From Myxococcota bacterium (GTDB lineage: Bacteria > Myxococcota_A > Polyangia > JAAYKL01), in the NCBI GenBank assembly GCA_030065855.1, contig JASJCT010000012.1, positions 1 to 64,000 on the forward strand: a DNA stretch of 64,000 nt, in the 5' to 3' direction. Under the pieces are notes generated by a model. The model had not been told where the DNA came from. It saw only the letters and a program-made list of their open reading frames with translations, and made no database searches. Both the position numbers and the translations under genes were made by a program. Shown here piece after piece: positions 1-8,847 of the stretch. Position 1 is the first letter of the stretch; every line of letters begins with the position of its first letter.

Positions 1-93
1 CATAAGCAAGGGATCGATCACAGCAACTTCATCGTCGAAGCCCTCGCCGCGAGGCAAGCAGGCAAACCACCCCCCAGCATTTTCAGCTCGTGA
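1..93 (+). CDS. C-terminal tail of a CDS entering from the left edge (HKQGIDHSNFIVEALAARQAGKPPPSIFSS*), unknown function
   Basis: Frame 1 is open from base 1 to the TGA at 91-93; only 30 codons visible. Confidence 0.25.
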   Translation, partial: HKQGIDHSNFIVEALAARQAGKPPPSIFSS

Positions 94-234
94 CGACTTT
101 GTTGAATGACATATCATCGCGCTAAATAGTTACCTGTAAAACAACCAGTTACGGGTAAGCAGATGCGACAAAGTGAGGTTGCACCATCATCGGTGACACA
201 TCACATATAAAGTGCCCAGGGCGATAAATTGTTC

Positions 235-257
235 AAAAAAATCGGGACGTCCCGATT
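235..257 (-). terminator. Rho-independent terminator downstream of the GIY-YIG gene
   Basis: Minus strand reads AATCGGG-ACGT-CCCGATT followed by a T tract, just past the stop at 263. Confidence 0.7.
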
Positions 258-262
258 AGGTA

Positions 263-628
263 TTACCCTAACGGTGGTCTTAGAGAGCTTGATACAAACT
301 TCAAATGACTTTTACATCTGCTTTGACAATCTGACGACCCAAACCCTTTGACAATGACGTCCCCTTTGATGGACTGGTTGAGCTCGCATTCGCCCTTCTC
401 GGATAGAATGACTTCCACAATCTTTGCGTGCGGACTGTTGAGCAGATAGTCGATATGCCACCTGAGCTTCTTCTTTGACGATTTGTGGCGCGCTATCCTG
501 GCATCCATATTCCTCTTTGCAGACCCGACGTATACATAATGTCCGGGTGGAAACGAAAATCGCCCGAGCTTACCGATTTGGATCGCGATCTGTTGTGCTA
601 CAGAAATATGGAGCGCGTAGGTTTTCAT
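263..628 (-). CDS. GIY-YIG nuclease family protein (DUF123-like)
   Basis: HYVYVGSAKRNMDARIARH...RWHIDYLL motif pattern typical of DUF123/GIY-YIG. Confidence 0.75.
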   Translation of the reverse strand: MKTYALHISVAQQIAIQIGKLGRFSFPPGHYVYVGSAKRNMDARIARHKSSKKKLRWHIDYLLNSPHAKIVEVILSEKGECELNQSIKGDVIVKGFGSSDCQSRCKSHLKFVSSSLRPPLG

Positions 629-657
629 TGCCGATTAAGAGCCTACTGAGATAGGCT

Positions 658-1296
658 CTAAGGCGTTGCAGTGGTCTCCCAGCGCATGGTTCCCTGACCC
701 AGGGCAGAGGAAAAAATAAGGGAGAAGAACGTAGCGGACGGGGTGAGGATGGGCGCGCCATCTGAGGCAAGCAATGGAAAGGTAATGCGATAGGCCGTCC
801 GGTGCACAGGGTCAAAATCAAAGTAGGTCGTCTCGGTGATCGACGGCTTTCGGATTTCTTCGATTTCTGTCGGTGCAACCTGACGCCCCCTGTCGTCTTC
901 TAAACGGATTTGCCATTGATCGGTTTCGGAACTGAGGTCATCGCTCTTTTTGATACCGCTCATGACAGTGATGAAAAACGTATGCTGCTTATCGAGCACA
1001 CCGAATTCTTTTTCGTGAAGCTGGTATCGCTCAGCAGGTGACAGTCGGAAGTCGTGAGCGGTGCGCACCACATAGGCCCACCGAAACTCGTATCCCAAGT
1101 AAGTTGCCCTGGCGGTAAGGACGTTTTCTATACCGTCAACCGGTATGATATGGAACTCGCGGCTCCAATTGGTAAAGACAGCCCTGTAGTCCTCTGGTTC
1201 AAATGCCCGGGTGCCGCGTGCCATATTTACTTTGGGCGGCGCACAGGCAGCGCTACATATCAGAAATCCACAGATGAAGATGTGTTGCCGAAGCAT
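658..1296 (-). CDS. Putative lipoprotein of unknown function
   Basis: Internal Met (MLRQHIFICGFLICSAAC) gives a lipobox signal peptide; the ORF-track start at 1377 would overlap the bactofilin gene. Confidence 0.6.
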   Translation of the reverse strand: MLRQHIFICGFLICSAACAPPKVNMARGTRAFEPEDYRAVFTNWSREFHIIPVDGIENVLTARATYLGYEFRWAYVVRTAHDFRLSPAERYQLHEKEFGVLDKQHTFFITVMSGIKKSDDLSSETDQWQIRLEDDRGRQVAPTEIEEIRKPSITETTYFDFDPVHRTAYRITFPLLASDGAPILTPSATFFSLIFSSALGQGTMRWETTATP

Positions 1297-1339
1297 TCGG
1301 GCAACCCTTCTGGAGGAACCGAGCAACGCCCAGCCAGCG

Positions 1340-2011
1340 CTACGGGCGTTTTTTCCGCGCTGCCTTTGTTTTGCCAACAGATCTTACCTTAGGCGCCGGT
1401 GCTTTCTTTGCCGGCGACCTGGAAGGCGTAGATTTTTTTGGCCCGGGCTTAGCAGCAGGTGTGCGGGGGGCAGGTGAACGGGGGGCAGATCGGCTACTCG
1501 GCGCTGGCCGCACTCTCGTTACCGGTCGTTCTTGCACTTCTTCTATCTTTGGTTTGGCCGGCGCCTCCTCCTGCTCCGTCTCGGCCGGGAACGTCATCCT
1601 GGACACCTGGGGGCTGCTTGTCTTTGGTATTGCTGATGCAGTAGCCTCTCCGCGCTCCACGTCAAAGTCGCCCATATCGATGCTGCCCCTAAAGGACGCA
1701 CCGTCCACTAGGATGACACGCGGGGCGCTGATGTCGCCGACCACACGGCCTTCCTCGGTGATGTGAACCGAATCCTCGGCTTCCACGTTCCCCACGAGGA
1801 CTCCGCTGATGACCGCATTTCGGACATTGATATTTGCGTGGACCACGCCGTTGTTCTCAATGGTCAGGGTCCTCGTCAGCGTAATGGTGCCCTCCACGCG
1901 ACCTTCAATGGTAAGATCTTCGTCGCCCTCGAGGTTGCCGTTGACGACAGTATTGACTCCGATAACTGTAATGGGTTCGCTCATCTTGGCTTTACTCCAA
2001 TTGCTCGACAT
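1340..2011 (-). CDS. Bactofilin (polymer-forming cytoskeletal protein) with long basic Pro/Ala/Lys/Arg-rich C-terminal tail
   Basis: Repeated beta-helical pattern NGNLEGDEDLTIEGRVEGTI..GVLVGNVEAEDSVHI..GRVVGDISAPRVILVDGASFRGSIDM. Confidence 0.9.
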   Translation of the reverse strand: MSSNWSKAKMSEPITVIGVNTVVNGNLEGDEDLTIEGRVEGTITLTRTLTIENNGVVHANINVRNAVISGVLVGNVEAEDSVHITEEGRVVGDISAPRVILVDGASFRGSIDMGDFDVERGEATASAIPKTSSPQVSRMTFPAETEQEEAPAKPKIEEVQERPVTRVRPAPSSRSAPRSPAPRTPAAKPGPKKSTPSRSPAKKAPAPKVRSVGKTKAARKKRP

Positions 2012-2020
2012 TTGCGTCGC

Positions 2021-2335
2021 CTAAACATCCATATCAATGTTGCCCTTGAAAATCGCGCCGTCTGCGATGAGAATACGCGGCGCCTTAATGTCCCCGACCG
2101 CTCGCCCACCTGCGGCAATCTCCACTTTCTCTGAAGCCACGATATTGCCGGTCACTTGGCCCGAAATTTCGACATTGTTGGTCTCGATATCTGCCTCAAC
2201 AACCCCGGACTGTTCTACAAAGAGATTTTCCTTAAGGATAACGCGTCCTTTGACTGTGCCTTGGATAACGAGATCCTCATCGCCAGAAATCTCTCCATCA
2301 ATTACGATTGAGCTGCCAATTACGGTATTTGTCAT
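2021..2335 (-). CDS. Bactofilin (short form)
   Basis: IDGEISGDEDLVIQGTVKGRV..GQVTGNIVASEKVEIAAGGRAVGDIKAPRILIADGAIFKGNIDM. Confidence 0.92.
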   Translation of the reverse strand: MTNTVIGSSIVIDGEISGDEDLVIQGTVKGRVILKENLFVEQSGVVEADIETNNVEISGQVTGNIVASEKVEIAAGGRAVGDIKAPRILIADGAIFKGNIDMDV

Positions 2336-2523
2336 GCCTACCTCCGCCAGTTTTCCGTTGTCGATCCGAAAGCAGTTTTTTTATTCCCCACGCCTACGGG
2401 CAGCTATGGGGTTACTTGCTTTTTTCGCGTGTTGTCAGCGTAGCAACCAGGAGGCTGGGTGTCAACGACGCGAAGCACTTTTTAGGGGTATCCGGCACTT
2501 TGTGGCCTGGATTCGTCTGGGGG

Positions 2524-4902
2524 TTACGGGGTTATCTGCAGGTCGTTCCCTGTTTGTTCGAGTAGGAAGCTATCGGGTGATGTGAGATCCGGTGGGATCG
2601 CCGTTTCTATCGGTTCTGTACCTTCGATAAATATCTCTTCTTTTGCAGTTTCCATCCCCTCATAGGCGCGTAGCCCTGAAGCGGGATCGATCAGTACAGT
2701 AACCAGCCCCTCTGGTTGCATAAATGCTCTTTTTTTATGGTTTCTGTGGGCATTTTCCATAAACTCAATCCAAATCGGCAGTGCTGCGCGGCCGCCGTAT
2801 TCTTTTGCGCCCAGGGGTCTTAAATCATCATACCCCACCCAGACCGCGCAGGTATACGCCGGTGTATAGCCGACGAACCAGGCATCCCGTTGGTCATTTG
2901 ACGTGCCGGTCTTGCCAGCCGCAGGGTGCTTTAAAGCGCGTGCAGCCGTGGCAGTGCCCTCTTCTACAACCGAGGTCAGCAAGGACGTGATAACATAGGC
3001 CTCTTGTTCTGAAATGATGCGCTTTGCCAGGCGACGCGGCACAGGGATCTCGATGTTGTCGGGGTCGACAACGCGTTCGATGATCCACGGATCCCGACGC
3101 ATGCCACCCCGAGCGAGTGCGCTCATGGCAGTTGCCATCTCCAGTGGCGTGACGACCGAGGTCCCTAGGGCCAAGGACGGTGTTGGATCAAGCGGTGATG
3201 CAATGCCGAGCTCAGCGGCGATCTCGGCAACCGGCACAGCACCCACGTCTGCCATTAGCTTTACCGCGGGTAAGTTGAGCGATCTGGCCAATGCCTGGCG
3301 CAGGCGGACTGCACCGGCGTACTTGCCCTCATCGACGTTACCCGGACGCCATTCACCGTGCACTTCAGGTGCGTCATCGATCAGGGTAGCGGCGGTATAC
3401 CGTCCGGTTCGGATCGCTGCCAAATATACGAACGGTTTGAATGCGGATCCAGGCTGGCGGTGCGCGTTCGAAGCCCGGTCAAAGCCACCGGGTGTTCCGT
3501 CATAGCCTCCGATGATTGCCGCGATACTGGCATCCTCGGAGCGTACTGCCACGAGGGCGCCTTGGGGCCCCATCTCTAAGCGGAGATTTAGGGGGGTACC
3601 AGGTGTGGGCGGCCCTACAAGGGACACGGGCAATTCAGATCCTTTTGGGGCAAAGGCCGACGCTGTGAGGTCGTCTGGGTTGTACCGGACTGATCTTTTA
3701 AGGTCCAAGATACCCTGCTTGTTATTAATGCGCACGACAATGCGGCTGTTTTGCTCGTCGTGCCCAACCACAATGGCCTGATATGTCTTTCCCTCTCTCA
3801 GGGTTGATGGATTCTTTGCAGCAGTATCTCGACGGCCCTGGATCGCTCGGACCGGACCGATCCGGCCGTGGCGCTTATCGATCGCCTTTAACCCACCCTG
3901 CAGCGCCCTGCGTGCAGCTCGCTGGAGATTGGGGTCAATCGTTGTTTCAATTGTATACCCCCCGTGCCGCAGCCGCTTCATATCGATGATGGTTTTGAGT
4001 TCTGCGACGGCCCGTCCGACAGCCTCTGGGGCCAAGCGGGCGTCAATGCCCCGTTCCTCATGGACCCCCAGGGGCGCTGCCAGAGCTGCTTTGTGCAGGG
4101 AAGGCGTGATCCTGTTCAGGGCTGCCATTTCTCCGAGCACATAGGCCCGTCGTTTTTTTGCGGCTTGGGGGTGGGTAATCGGCGAGTACAGGGACGGGCC
4201 TTTGGGAATACCGGCCAGGAGTGCAGCCTGTGCCAGGGTGATCTCCTCAATCGGTTGACCAAAGTAAAACCGGGATGCCTCGAAAACCCCATACCGGGCA
4301 TGTCCGAAGTTGATCTGATTGAGGTAAAGAAAGAGAATTTCGTCCTTGGTGAGTCGTTCCTCGATGCGCTTGGTCAAAAGGATTTCGCGAATTTTTCGAG
4401 CAAAGGTCTTCTCTCGGGTAAGAAAAAACGTTCGCGCGACCTGCTGGGTAATCGTAGACGCCCCCTGTGACAGTCGCCCAGAGACGAGGTTATTAACAAG
4501 CGCGCGTATCATGCCCGGGTAATCGAGCCCCTGGTGATGCCTAAAGTTTGCATCCTCGGCAGATATGACAGCATCGATCATCACCTGAGGGATCTGATCG
4601 AGCGGCATAACGGTTCGCCGCTCCTCAAAGATCTCACCGAGCACGGTACCATCGCGGGCGAGTATTCGGGTGGTCTGGGGTGGATGATACCCCTTGAGCA
4701 GGGGGCCGATCGTCGGTAATCCCAAGGACAGATAGTAGAAAACAGCAAAGATCCCCAAAATGCTGCCAGCGCCAAAAAAAGCAAGGCCGATCAGTACCCG
4801 CTTGATCCACCTACGGCGTGTCAAAATCTTGGGTGGTCCAGATGCGCGTCTCGGCGAAGTTGTTGCATATGATTTCATCATCGAGTCCAGCATCATAACC
4901 AA
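2524..4902 (-). CDS. Class A penicillin-binding protein (PBP1A-like transglycosylase/transpeptidase)
   Basis: GT51 motifs (EDANFRHHQGLD, GASTITQQVART) and transpeptidase motifs (PGSAFKPFVY, SLN, KTGTSNDQRDAWFVGYTP). Confidence 0.95.
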   Translation of the reverse strand: MVMMLDSMMKSYATTSPRRASGPPKILTRRRWIKRVLIGLAFFGAGSILGIFAVFYYLSLGLPTIGPLLKGYHPPQTTRILARDGTVLGEIFEERRTVMPLDQIPQVMIDAVISAEDANFRHHQGLDYPGMIRALVNNLVSGRLSQGASTITQQVARTFFLTREKTFARKIREILLTKRIEERLTKDEILFLYLNQINFGHARYGVFEASRFYFGQPIEEITLAQAALLAGIPKGPSLYSPITHPQAAKKRRAYVLGEMAALNRITPSLHKAALAAPLGVHEERGIDARLAPEAVGRAVAELKTIIDMKRLRHGGYTIETTIDPNLQRAARRALQGGLKAIDKRHGRIGPVRAIQGRRDTAAKNPSTLREGKTYQAIVVGHDEQNSRIVVRINNKQGILDLKRSVRYNPDDLTASAFAPKGSELPVSLVGPPTPGTPLNLRLEMGPQGALVAVRSEDASIAAIIGGYDGTPGGFDRASNAHRQPGSAFKPFVYLAAIRTGRYTAATLIDDAPEVHGEWRPGNVDEGKYAGAVRLRQALARSLNLPAVKLMADVGAVPVAEIAAELGIASPLDPTPSLALGTSVVTPLEMATAMSALARGGMRRDPWIIERVVDPDNIEIPVPRRLAKRIISEQEAYVITSLLTSVVEEGTATAARALKHPAAGKTGTSNDQRDAWFVGYTPAYTCAVWVGYDDLRPLGAKEYGGRAALPIWIEFMENAHRNHKKRAFMQPEGLVTVLIDPASGLRAYEGMETAKEEIFIEGTEPIETAIPPDLTSPDSFLLEQTGNDLQITP

Positions 4903-5033
4903 AGCTGGTGTGAGGTGCTACCAGCGAGTTTTCAAATAGACCAGTTGACTATTGGACTTGTTTTAAATAGCATGAATATGAGAGGTCGAGTATCAAAATA
5001 GACTTAGATGGGTATAGGTTAGGAGGTGTTAAA

Positions 5034-5864
5034 ATGAATGGCGCGATAGCATTTATTGCAGGCATTATTGTCGTGGCTTTTTTCGTATCGGCCTGCCAAG
5101 GAAAAGAAGACGACGCGCCAGATGAGGGCGACCCGGCCGGAGATGGGGACAGCGATTCAGACGCTGACGCAGATACGGATTCAGATACTGACATGGACAG
5201 CGACAGTGATTCAGATAGTGACGCTGATTCAGATAGTGATGCTGATTCAGATAGTGATGCTGATTCAGATAGTGATGCTGATTCGGATAGTGATGCTGAC
5301 ACGGACGCTGACACTGATACTGACGCTGACACGGACACTGATACTGACGCTGACACGGATACTGACACGGATACGGACACCGATACGGACACGGATACGG
5401 ACACCGATACGGACACTGATACAGACACCGAGTCTGATACGGACACCGACACTGATCCGGTCGCTGATATTTTTGGCTCCCTGACACAGACCGAGCATTT
5501 CCCTGGAGAGCTCTTGTGCAAGGGCAGTTGTGAAGATTTGACCCGCGGCTGTTACATGAAATTTGATCTGTCGGGGTACGAAGCAGACTTTGTGGCAACC
5601 AGTGCTGCTGTGGAAGTCGAAGTCCTCTCAACCACTGGCACGTGGCATTGGCTATCTCACATTGACATGGATCCTGAAACAGCTGACCTCGGCGATTTAT
5701 TCAATTCTATAGAAGCCCACGACCCGCTGATAACAAGTATTGTTTCTGTGTTTAATCCCGGAAGTTATACGTTCCCGATCAATAAGATCGGCCCTATCAA
5801 TGAAGGCTTGGCGTTTGAAAACGCAAAAGACAGATGGGTGGCAATAGCCTTTGCCTTTGAATGA
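5034..5864 (+). CDS. Asp-Ser/Asp-Thr/Asp-Ala repeat surface lipoprotein with a C-terminal beta-rich (possibly DNRLRE-like) domain
   Basis: Lipobox signal peptide (AFFVSAC), then about 100 residues of D-S/D-A/D-T repeats, then [29 protein letters not shown]. Confidence 0.8.
   Translation: MNGAIAFIAGIIVVAFFVSACQGKEDDAPDEGDPAGDGDSDSDADADTDSDTDMDSDSDSDSDADSDSDADSDSDADSDSDADSDSDADTDADTDTDADTDTDTDADTDTDTDTDTDTDTDTDTDTDTDTDTESDTDTDTDPVADIFGSLTQTEHFPGELLCKGSCEDLTRGCYMKFDLSGYEADFVATSAAVEVEVLSTTGTWHWLSHIDMDPETADLGDLFNSIEAHDPLITSIVSVFNPGSYTFPINKIGPINEGLAFENAKDRWVAIAFAFE
5142..5460 (+). repeat. In-frame tandem repeat tract (18-bp gctgattcagatagtgat units, then GAC-ACX/GAT-ACX hexamer-like units)
   Basis: Visible near-identical 18-bp units around 5222-5300 followed by degenerate gacac(t/g)gatac units. 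Confidence 0.9.
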
Positions 5865-5957
5865 GAGTACTCAGAAGTCCAGCTGGAAGCTGGAGCAAAC
5901 AACCCCGACTTAGCCCCCCGCCTCGTGCTCAATTAGTCAGAAGGACCCGCTGAGCAG

Positions 5958-6695
5958 TTAAAGGGTCAGGGCTAGCCCGACCACTGCGTAGTGCAACCAC
6001 GCGAAACTGTAGACTTCATCGTTGTCAGCGCCGCCTTCCACCATGCGGTAGCCCACGCGAAGCTCAAGCGCATCGTGAAAAGCCCATGTGCCGGCTAGAA
6101 GAATGTCTTCGGCTCTGCCCTGGCGGGCGGCGAGCGCATCAGCGTCGAACAAGATCCCGAAGGCACCGCGTCCTGGCTGCCAGGCCACGTGTATGTTGAC
6201 CAGTGGGACAAAGCCGATGTTCGTTTTTCGATTGGCTTCTACTCCGTAGAGACTTGTTTCTGCGTCGCGGATTTTCCCTGTGAACCCGGCGGCTACATCC
6301 AGACCGTCACAGCGTACGATGCTGAATCGGTACGTGAGCCGATATGAGTTGAAGCGGTACACGGCAAGCAGATCGGTTCCCGCTGGGTAGGTACCTCCCA
6401 TGAACTGAACGTCCCGGTCGACCTTGCCGCGGGCATTGACTTGCAGCGGGGCGTATAGGGCGCTGATGAGATGTCGATCGGCGATGCGGTAGCCGATACG
6501 TAAACGAAACGCAGGTGCGGGAGATGTCGACAGGTCGTCGACGAGGGATATCCGCGTACCGCTGTTACCTGGGATAGCAGCGTCATTTCGACTGGCAAAA
6601 ACCACCGATGCTTCAAATGCCGCTTCGAGTCCAGCAAAAGCGTTCCCTGCAAATAGGGAGGCTGTGAGTGCGATGATGGAAGCGAATGGTTTCAT
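5958..6695 (-). CDS. Secreted / outer-membrane beta-barrel-like protein
   Basis: Signal peptide MKPFASIIALTASLFAGNAFA from ATG at 6695; alternating amphipathic strands; ATGA overlap with the upstream gene. Confidence 0.6.
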   Translation of the reverse strand: MKPFASIIALTASLFAGNAFAGLEAAFEASVVFASRNDAAIPGNSGTRISLVDDLSTSPAPAFRLRIGYRIADRHLISALYAPLQVNARGKVDRDVQFMGGTYPAGTDLLAVYRFNSYRLTYRFSIVRCDGLDVAAGFTGKIRDAETSLYGVEANRKTNIGFVPLVNIHVAWQPGRGAFGILFDADALAARQGRAEDILLAGTWAFHDALELRVGYRMVEGGADNDEVYSFAWLHYAVVGLALTL

Positions 6696-7879
6696 TGTGA
6701 TCTCCTGTCTGGCTGATCTAGGTCTGAGGGCAAAGCGTACGAAACCGAATCCCCGGTGAGGGAGCGATTCAGAAACCAGTGCCATCTATCCATACCTTTT
6801 TTGAGCGCTTTATCTCGACCTTTTGGGGTGGCGTGGTGCCACCATTGCCGAACGCGATTGATCTGTCGGAAAGTAGGCACGAACAGGTCCGTTCTCCTTG
6901 GGATCGCCACCTGGTCGGCGAGTGTGTCGCCGATAAGCTTTCGGCAGAGACCCTCGGCAATGGGGATTTTTCTCCTGGCGCGGCGACGTTCTTTGTCGGT
7001 CTTCGCCCCGTTCACAGGGGCGTTCAGTAGCGCTTTAACCAGCTCCTTTGAATCATCGTCAGGTGGTCCCTGGGTGGCTGCAATGATCTCTGCGTCTCTC
7101 CTGGCGTCAGCGGTTGTGGTGGGGAAAAAAGAGGGATCCAGACCGAGGAGGTACCCGATGTAACGCCACAGATGCAGTTGATCCTCTCGTTGCTCAGCAG
7201 AAAACCGAAAACCAAATTGTTTCAGGCCGTCCAGGAGCGCGATGGAAAACAGAAGGGCGGTGGCCAGCATATCGTGTTGGTTTAAAGGGGCGCCCCACAA
7301 ATAAGCACGCCATTTCCCTGACCGGAGGATCAACCTGCGAACCTGAGCGTGGACCAGCCGGACTCGGAGCACGATGCCGTATCCCGCGGATCCTCTTTGC
7401 AGGCCATCCGGAGCGCTGACCTCGTACACGAACTTGGCTGTTTCGTATAACCGCTTGAGGGCCTGCTGTTGCAGTCGACCGGAAAAGACCAAAGGCTTGT
7501 TCCCGCCAGGGGAGCAGTATCCCAAGACCAGACTTTTGAGGCCCAATGTGAGGGCCCCAAAAGCCGTGGATCGAATCAGGGGCTCTCCGCCGCGATTCAG
7601 CGCATCCGGGTTGACCCACGGTGGGATTTGTTCCGCGGTCTCGAACAAATCGATGAGAGATGTGGGTGCGTCTTTGAGGGATGCAAGCCCCTGGTCCGTT
7701 GCCTGTTCGAACATGCGCCACCCCTGAGAGAACCCCACGTGATCAGCGAAACACGCGATCACCGAATCGGCCAGATGGTCGACACGATTGAGACTCTCGC
7801 CGAGCTCTCGTACCCGGTCACCGAATCTTTCCAGGGCTTGGGAAACATCGAGGTATCTTTCGGGGTAGTGGTTGTCCAT
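6692..7879 (-). CDS. Oxygenase MpaB / DUF2236 family protein
   Basis: Motifs RLVHAQVRRLI..W..GAPLNQHDMLATALLFSIALLDGLKQFGFRFSAEQREDQLHLWRYIGYLLGL match the DUF2236 pattern. Confidence 0.75.
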   Translation of the reverse strand: MDNHYPERYLDVSQALERFGDRVRELGESLNRVDHLADSVIACFADHVGFSQGWRMFEQATDQGLASLKDAPTSLIDLFETAEQIPPWVNPDALNRGGEPLIRSTAFGALTLGLKSLVLGYCSPGGNKPLVFSGRLQQQALKRLYETAKFVYEVSAPDGLQRGSAGYGIVLRVRLVHAQVRRLILRSGKWRAYLWGAPLNQHDMLATALLFSIALLDGLKQFGFRFSAEQREDQLHLWRYIGYLLGLDPSFFPTTTADARRDAEIIAATQGPPDDDSKELVKALLNAPVNGAKTDKERRRARRKIPIAEGLCRKLIGDTLADQVAIPRRTDLFVPTFRQINRVRQWWHHATPKGRDKALKKGMDRWHWFLNRSLTGDSVSYALPSDLDQPDRRSQ

Positions 7880-7944
7880 GATCCTCTTGTCGCTCGACTA
7901 TTTGGCGTGCATGCGCGCCTTGTTCCTGCTTGGGTCGAAATGCA

Positions 7945-8829
7945 CTATAGCTTTGTCGGGATACTGTGATGCAGCTCGTGGATGAAATACCACTGTGCGT
8001 AATGGTGCTCGATTCTCGCCTCAAGAGATGCATAAAATTTATCGATGATATCACCTTTGCTCAGCGTGTGCCGGTCCAATTCGTAGCGAAACGTCTCGTC
8101 AGATGTTCTAACGAGAAACGGCGTTGCGACAATCAGCTTGTCGTCTGAAAAATTCTTTAATATTTTATCCATGCCGCTGCCGCCCAGCAGGGGCCGTCCC
8201 AACAGTGTGACCGGCTTTGAAAACTGGTTGTTCTCGTCGTACACGTTAGACAAAATCTTTTTGGTTAGAAACGCGCGAATCATCTCCATGGGCACATCTG
8301 TGCCTTCTTCAGCCAGATTGATCAGGGTAGCGGTACCGGTGTTGTATCGCGACACAATTTCGCTTGTCTGCTGCTGCATGAGGGTGCCGGCAGGGTCAGG
8401 AAAATTGCCGACTACGTTGATATCTACCCCCTGGGCCATCAGCGCAATGCCCATCAGGTAGGTGGCGCCGAAATGGGATTGGCCGAGAAAAACCCCTTTA
8501 TTGGTTTGTCGGGCTTCCTCAAACACCTCTAGGCTCGCGCCCATGTCGATGCGATTTTTTGCAATCCAATAGGCTTCATAGGTTTTGACGAGGATGAAGA
8601 GCTTTTCGTAGTAGTGGACAATGATCTCTCGGAGAACCGTATCCAGGGCTGCGTCGCTGTTCGGTAACCCCATGTAGGCGAGGTTTTGAGCGATCACGGC
8701 CACCTCGTCTGGATGGGCATCGTAATATCTCATGCCGAGATCGATGATCTCGGGACGTCCGAATTTCCACGATTTCTTTTTCACCAGAGCAAGGTTGTCT
8801 TTGGTCAGTAGAAAGGATCCAATACTCAT
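7945..8829 (-). CDS. LpxL/HtrB-like lysophospholipid acyltransferase family protein
   Basis: GVFLGQSHFGATYLMGIAL block and overall layout resemble LpxL-type acyltransferases; the HX4D/E acidic residue is not obvious. Confidence 0.5.
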   Translation of the reverse strand: MSIGSFLLTKDNLALVKKKSWKFGRPEIIDLGMRYYDAHPDEVAVIAQNLAYMGLPNSDAALDTVLREIIVHYYEKLFILVKTYEAYWIAKNRIDMGASLEVFEEARQTNKGVFLGQSHFGATYLMGIALMAQGVDINVVGNFPDPAGTLMQQQTSEIVSRYNTGTATLINLAEEGTDVPMEMIRAFLTKKILSNVYDENNQFSKPVTLLGRPLLGGSGMDKILKNFSDDKLIVATPFLVRTSDETFRYELDRHTLSKGDIIDKFYASLEARIEHHYAQWYFIHELHHSIPTKL

Positions 8830-8847
8830 TACAGGTAACCTTTGAAA

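Noticed and set aside
241-256. Perfect palindrome ATCGGGACGTCCCGAT as a transcription-factor operator
   Set aside because: The adjacent T tract on the minus strand and position after a stop codon fit a terminator better
570-878. 102-aa minus-strand ORF overlapping the GIY-YIG and lipoprotein genes
   Set aside because: Overlaps two better-supported genes and has Arg/Pro-rich composition
5142-5460. Tandem repeats considered as a CRISPR array
   Set aside because: No unique spacers; repeats are contiguous, short and in frame inside a coding sequence
4949-5521. Long minus-strand ORFs (SVSVSV... and related) opposite the repeat lipoprotein
   Set aside because: They are antisense readings of the GA-rich repeat; the plus-strand frame has a signal peptide, lipobox and folded C-terminal domain
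7194-7721. 175-aa minus-strand ORF within the MpaB-like gene
   Set aside because: Alternate frame of a gene with clear DUF2236 motifs; composition (R/G/P-rich) typical of shadow ORFs in GC-rich DNA
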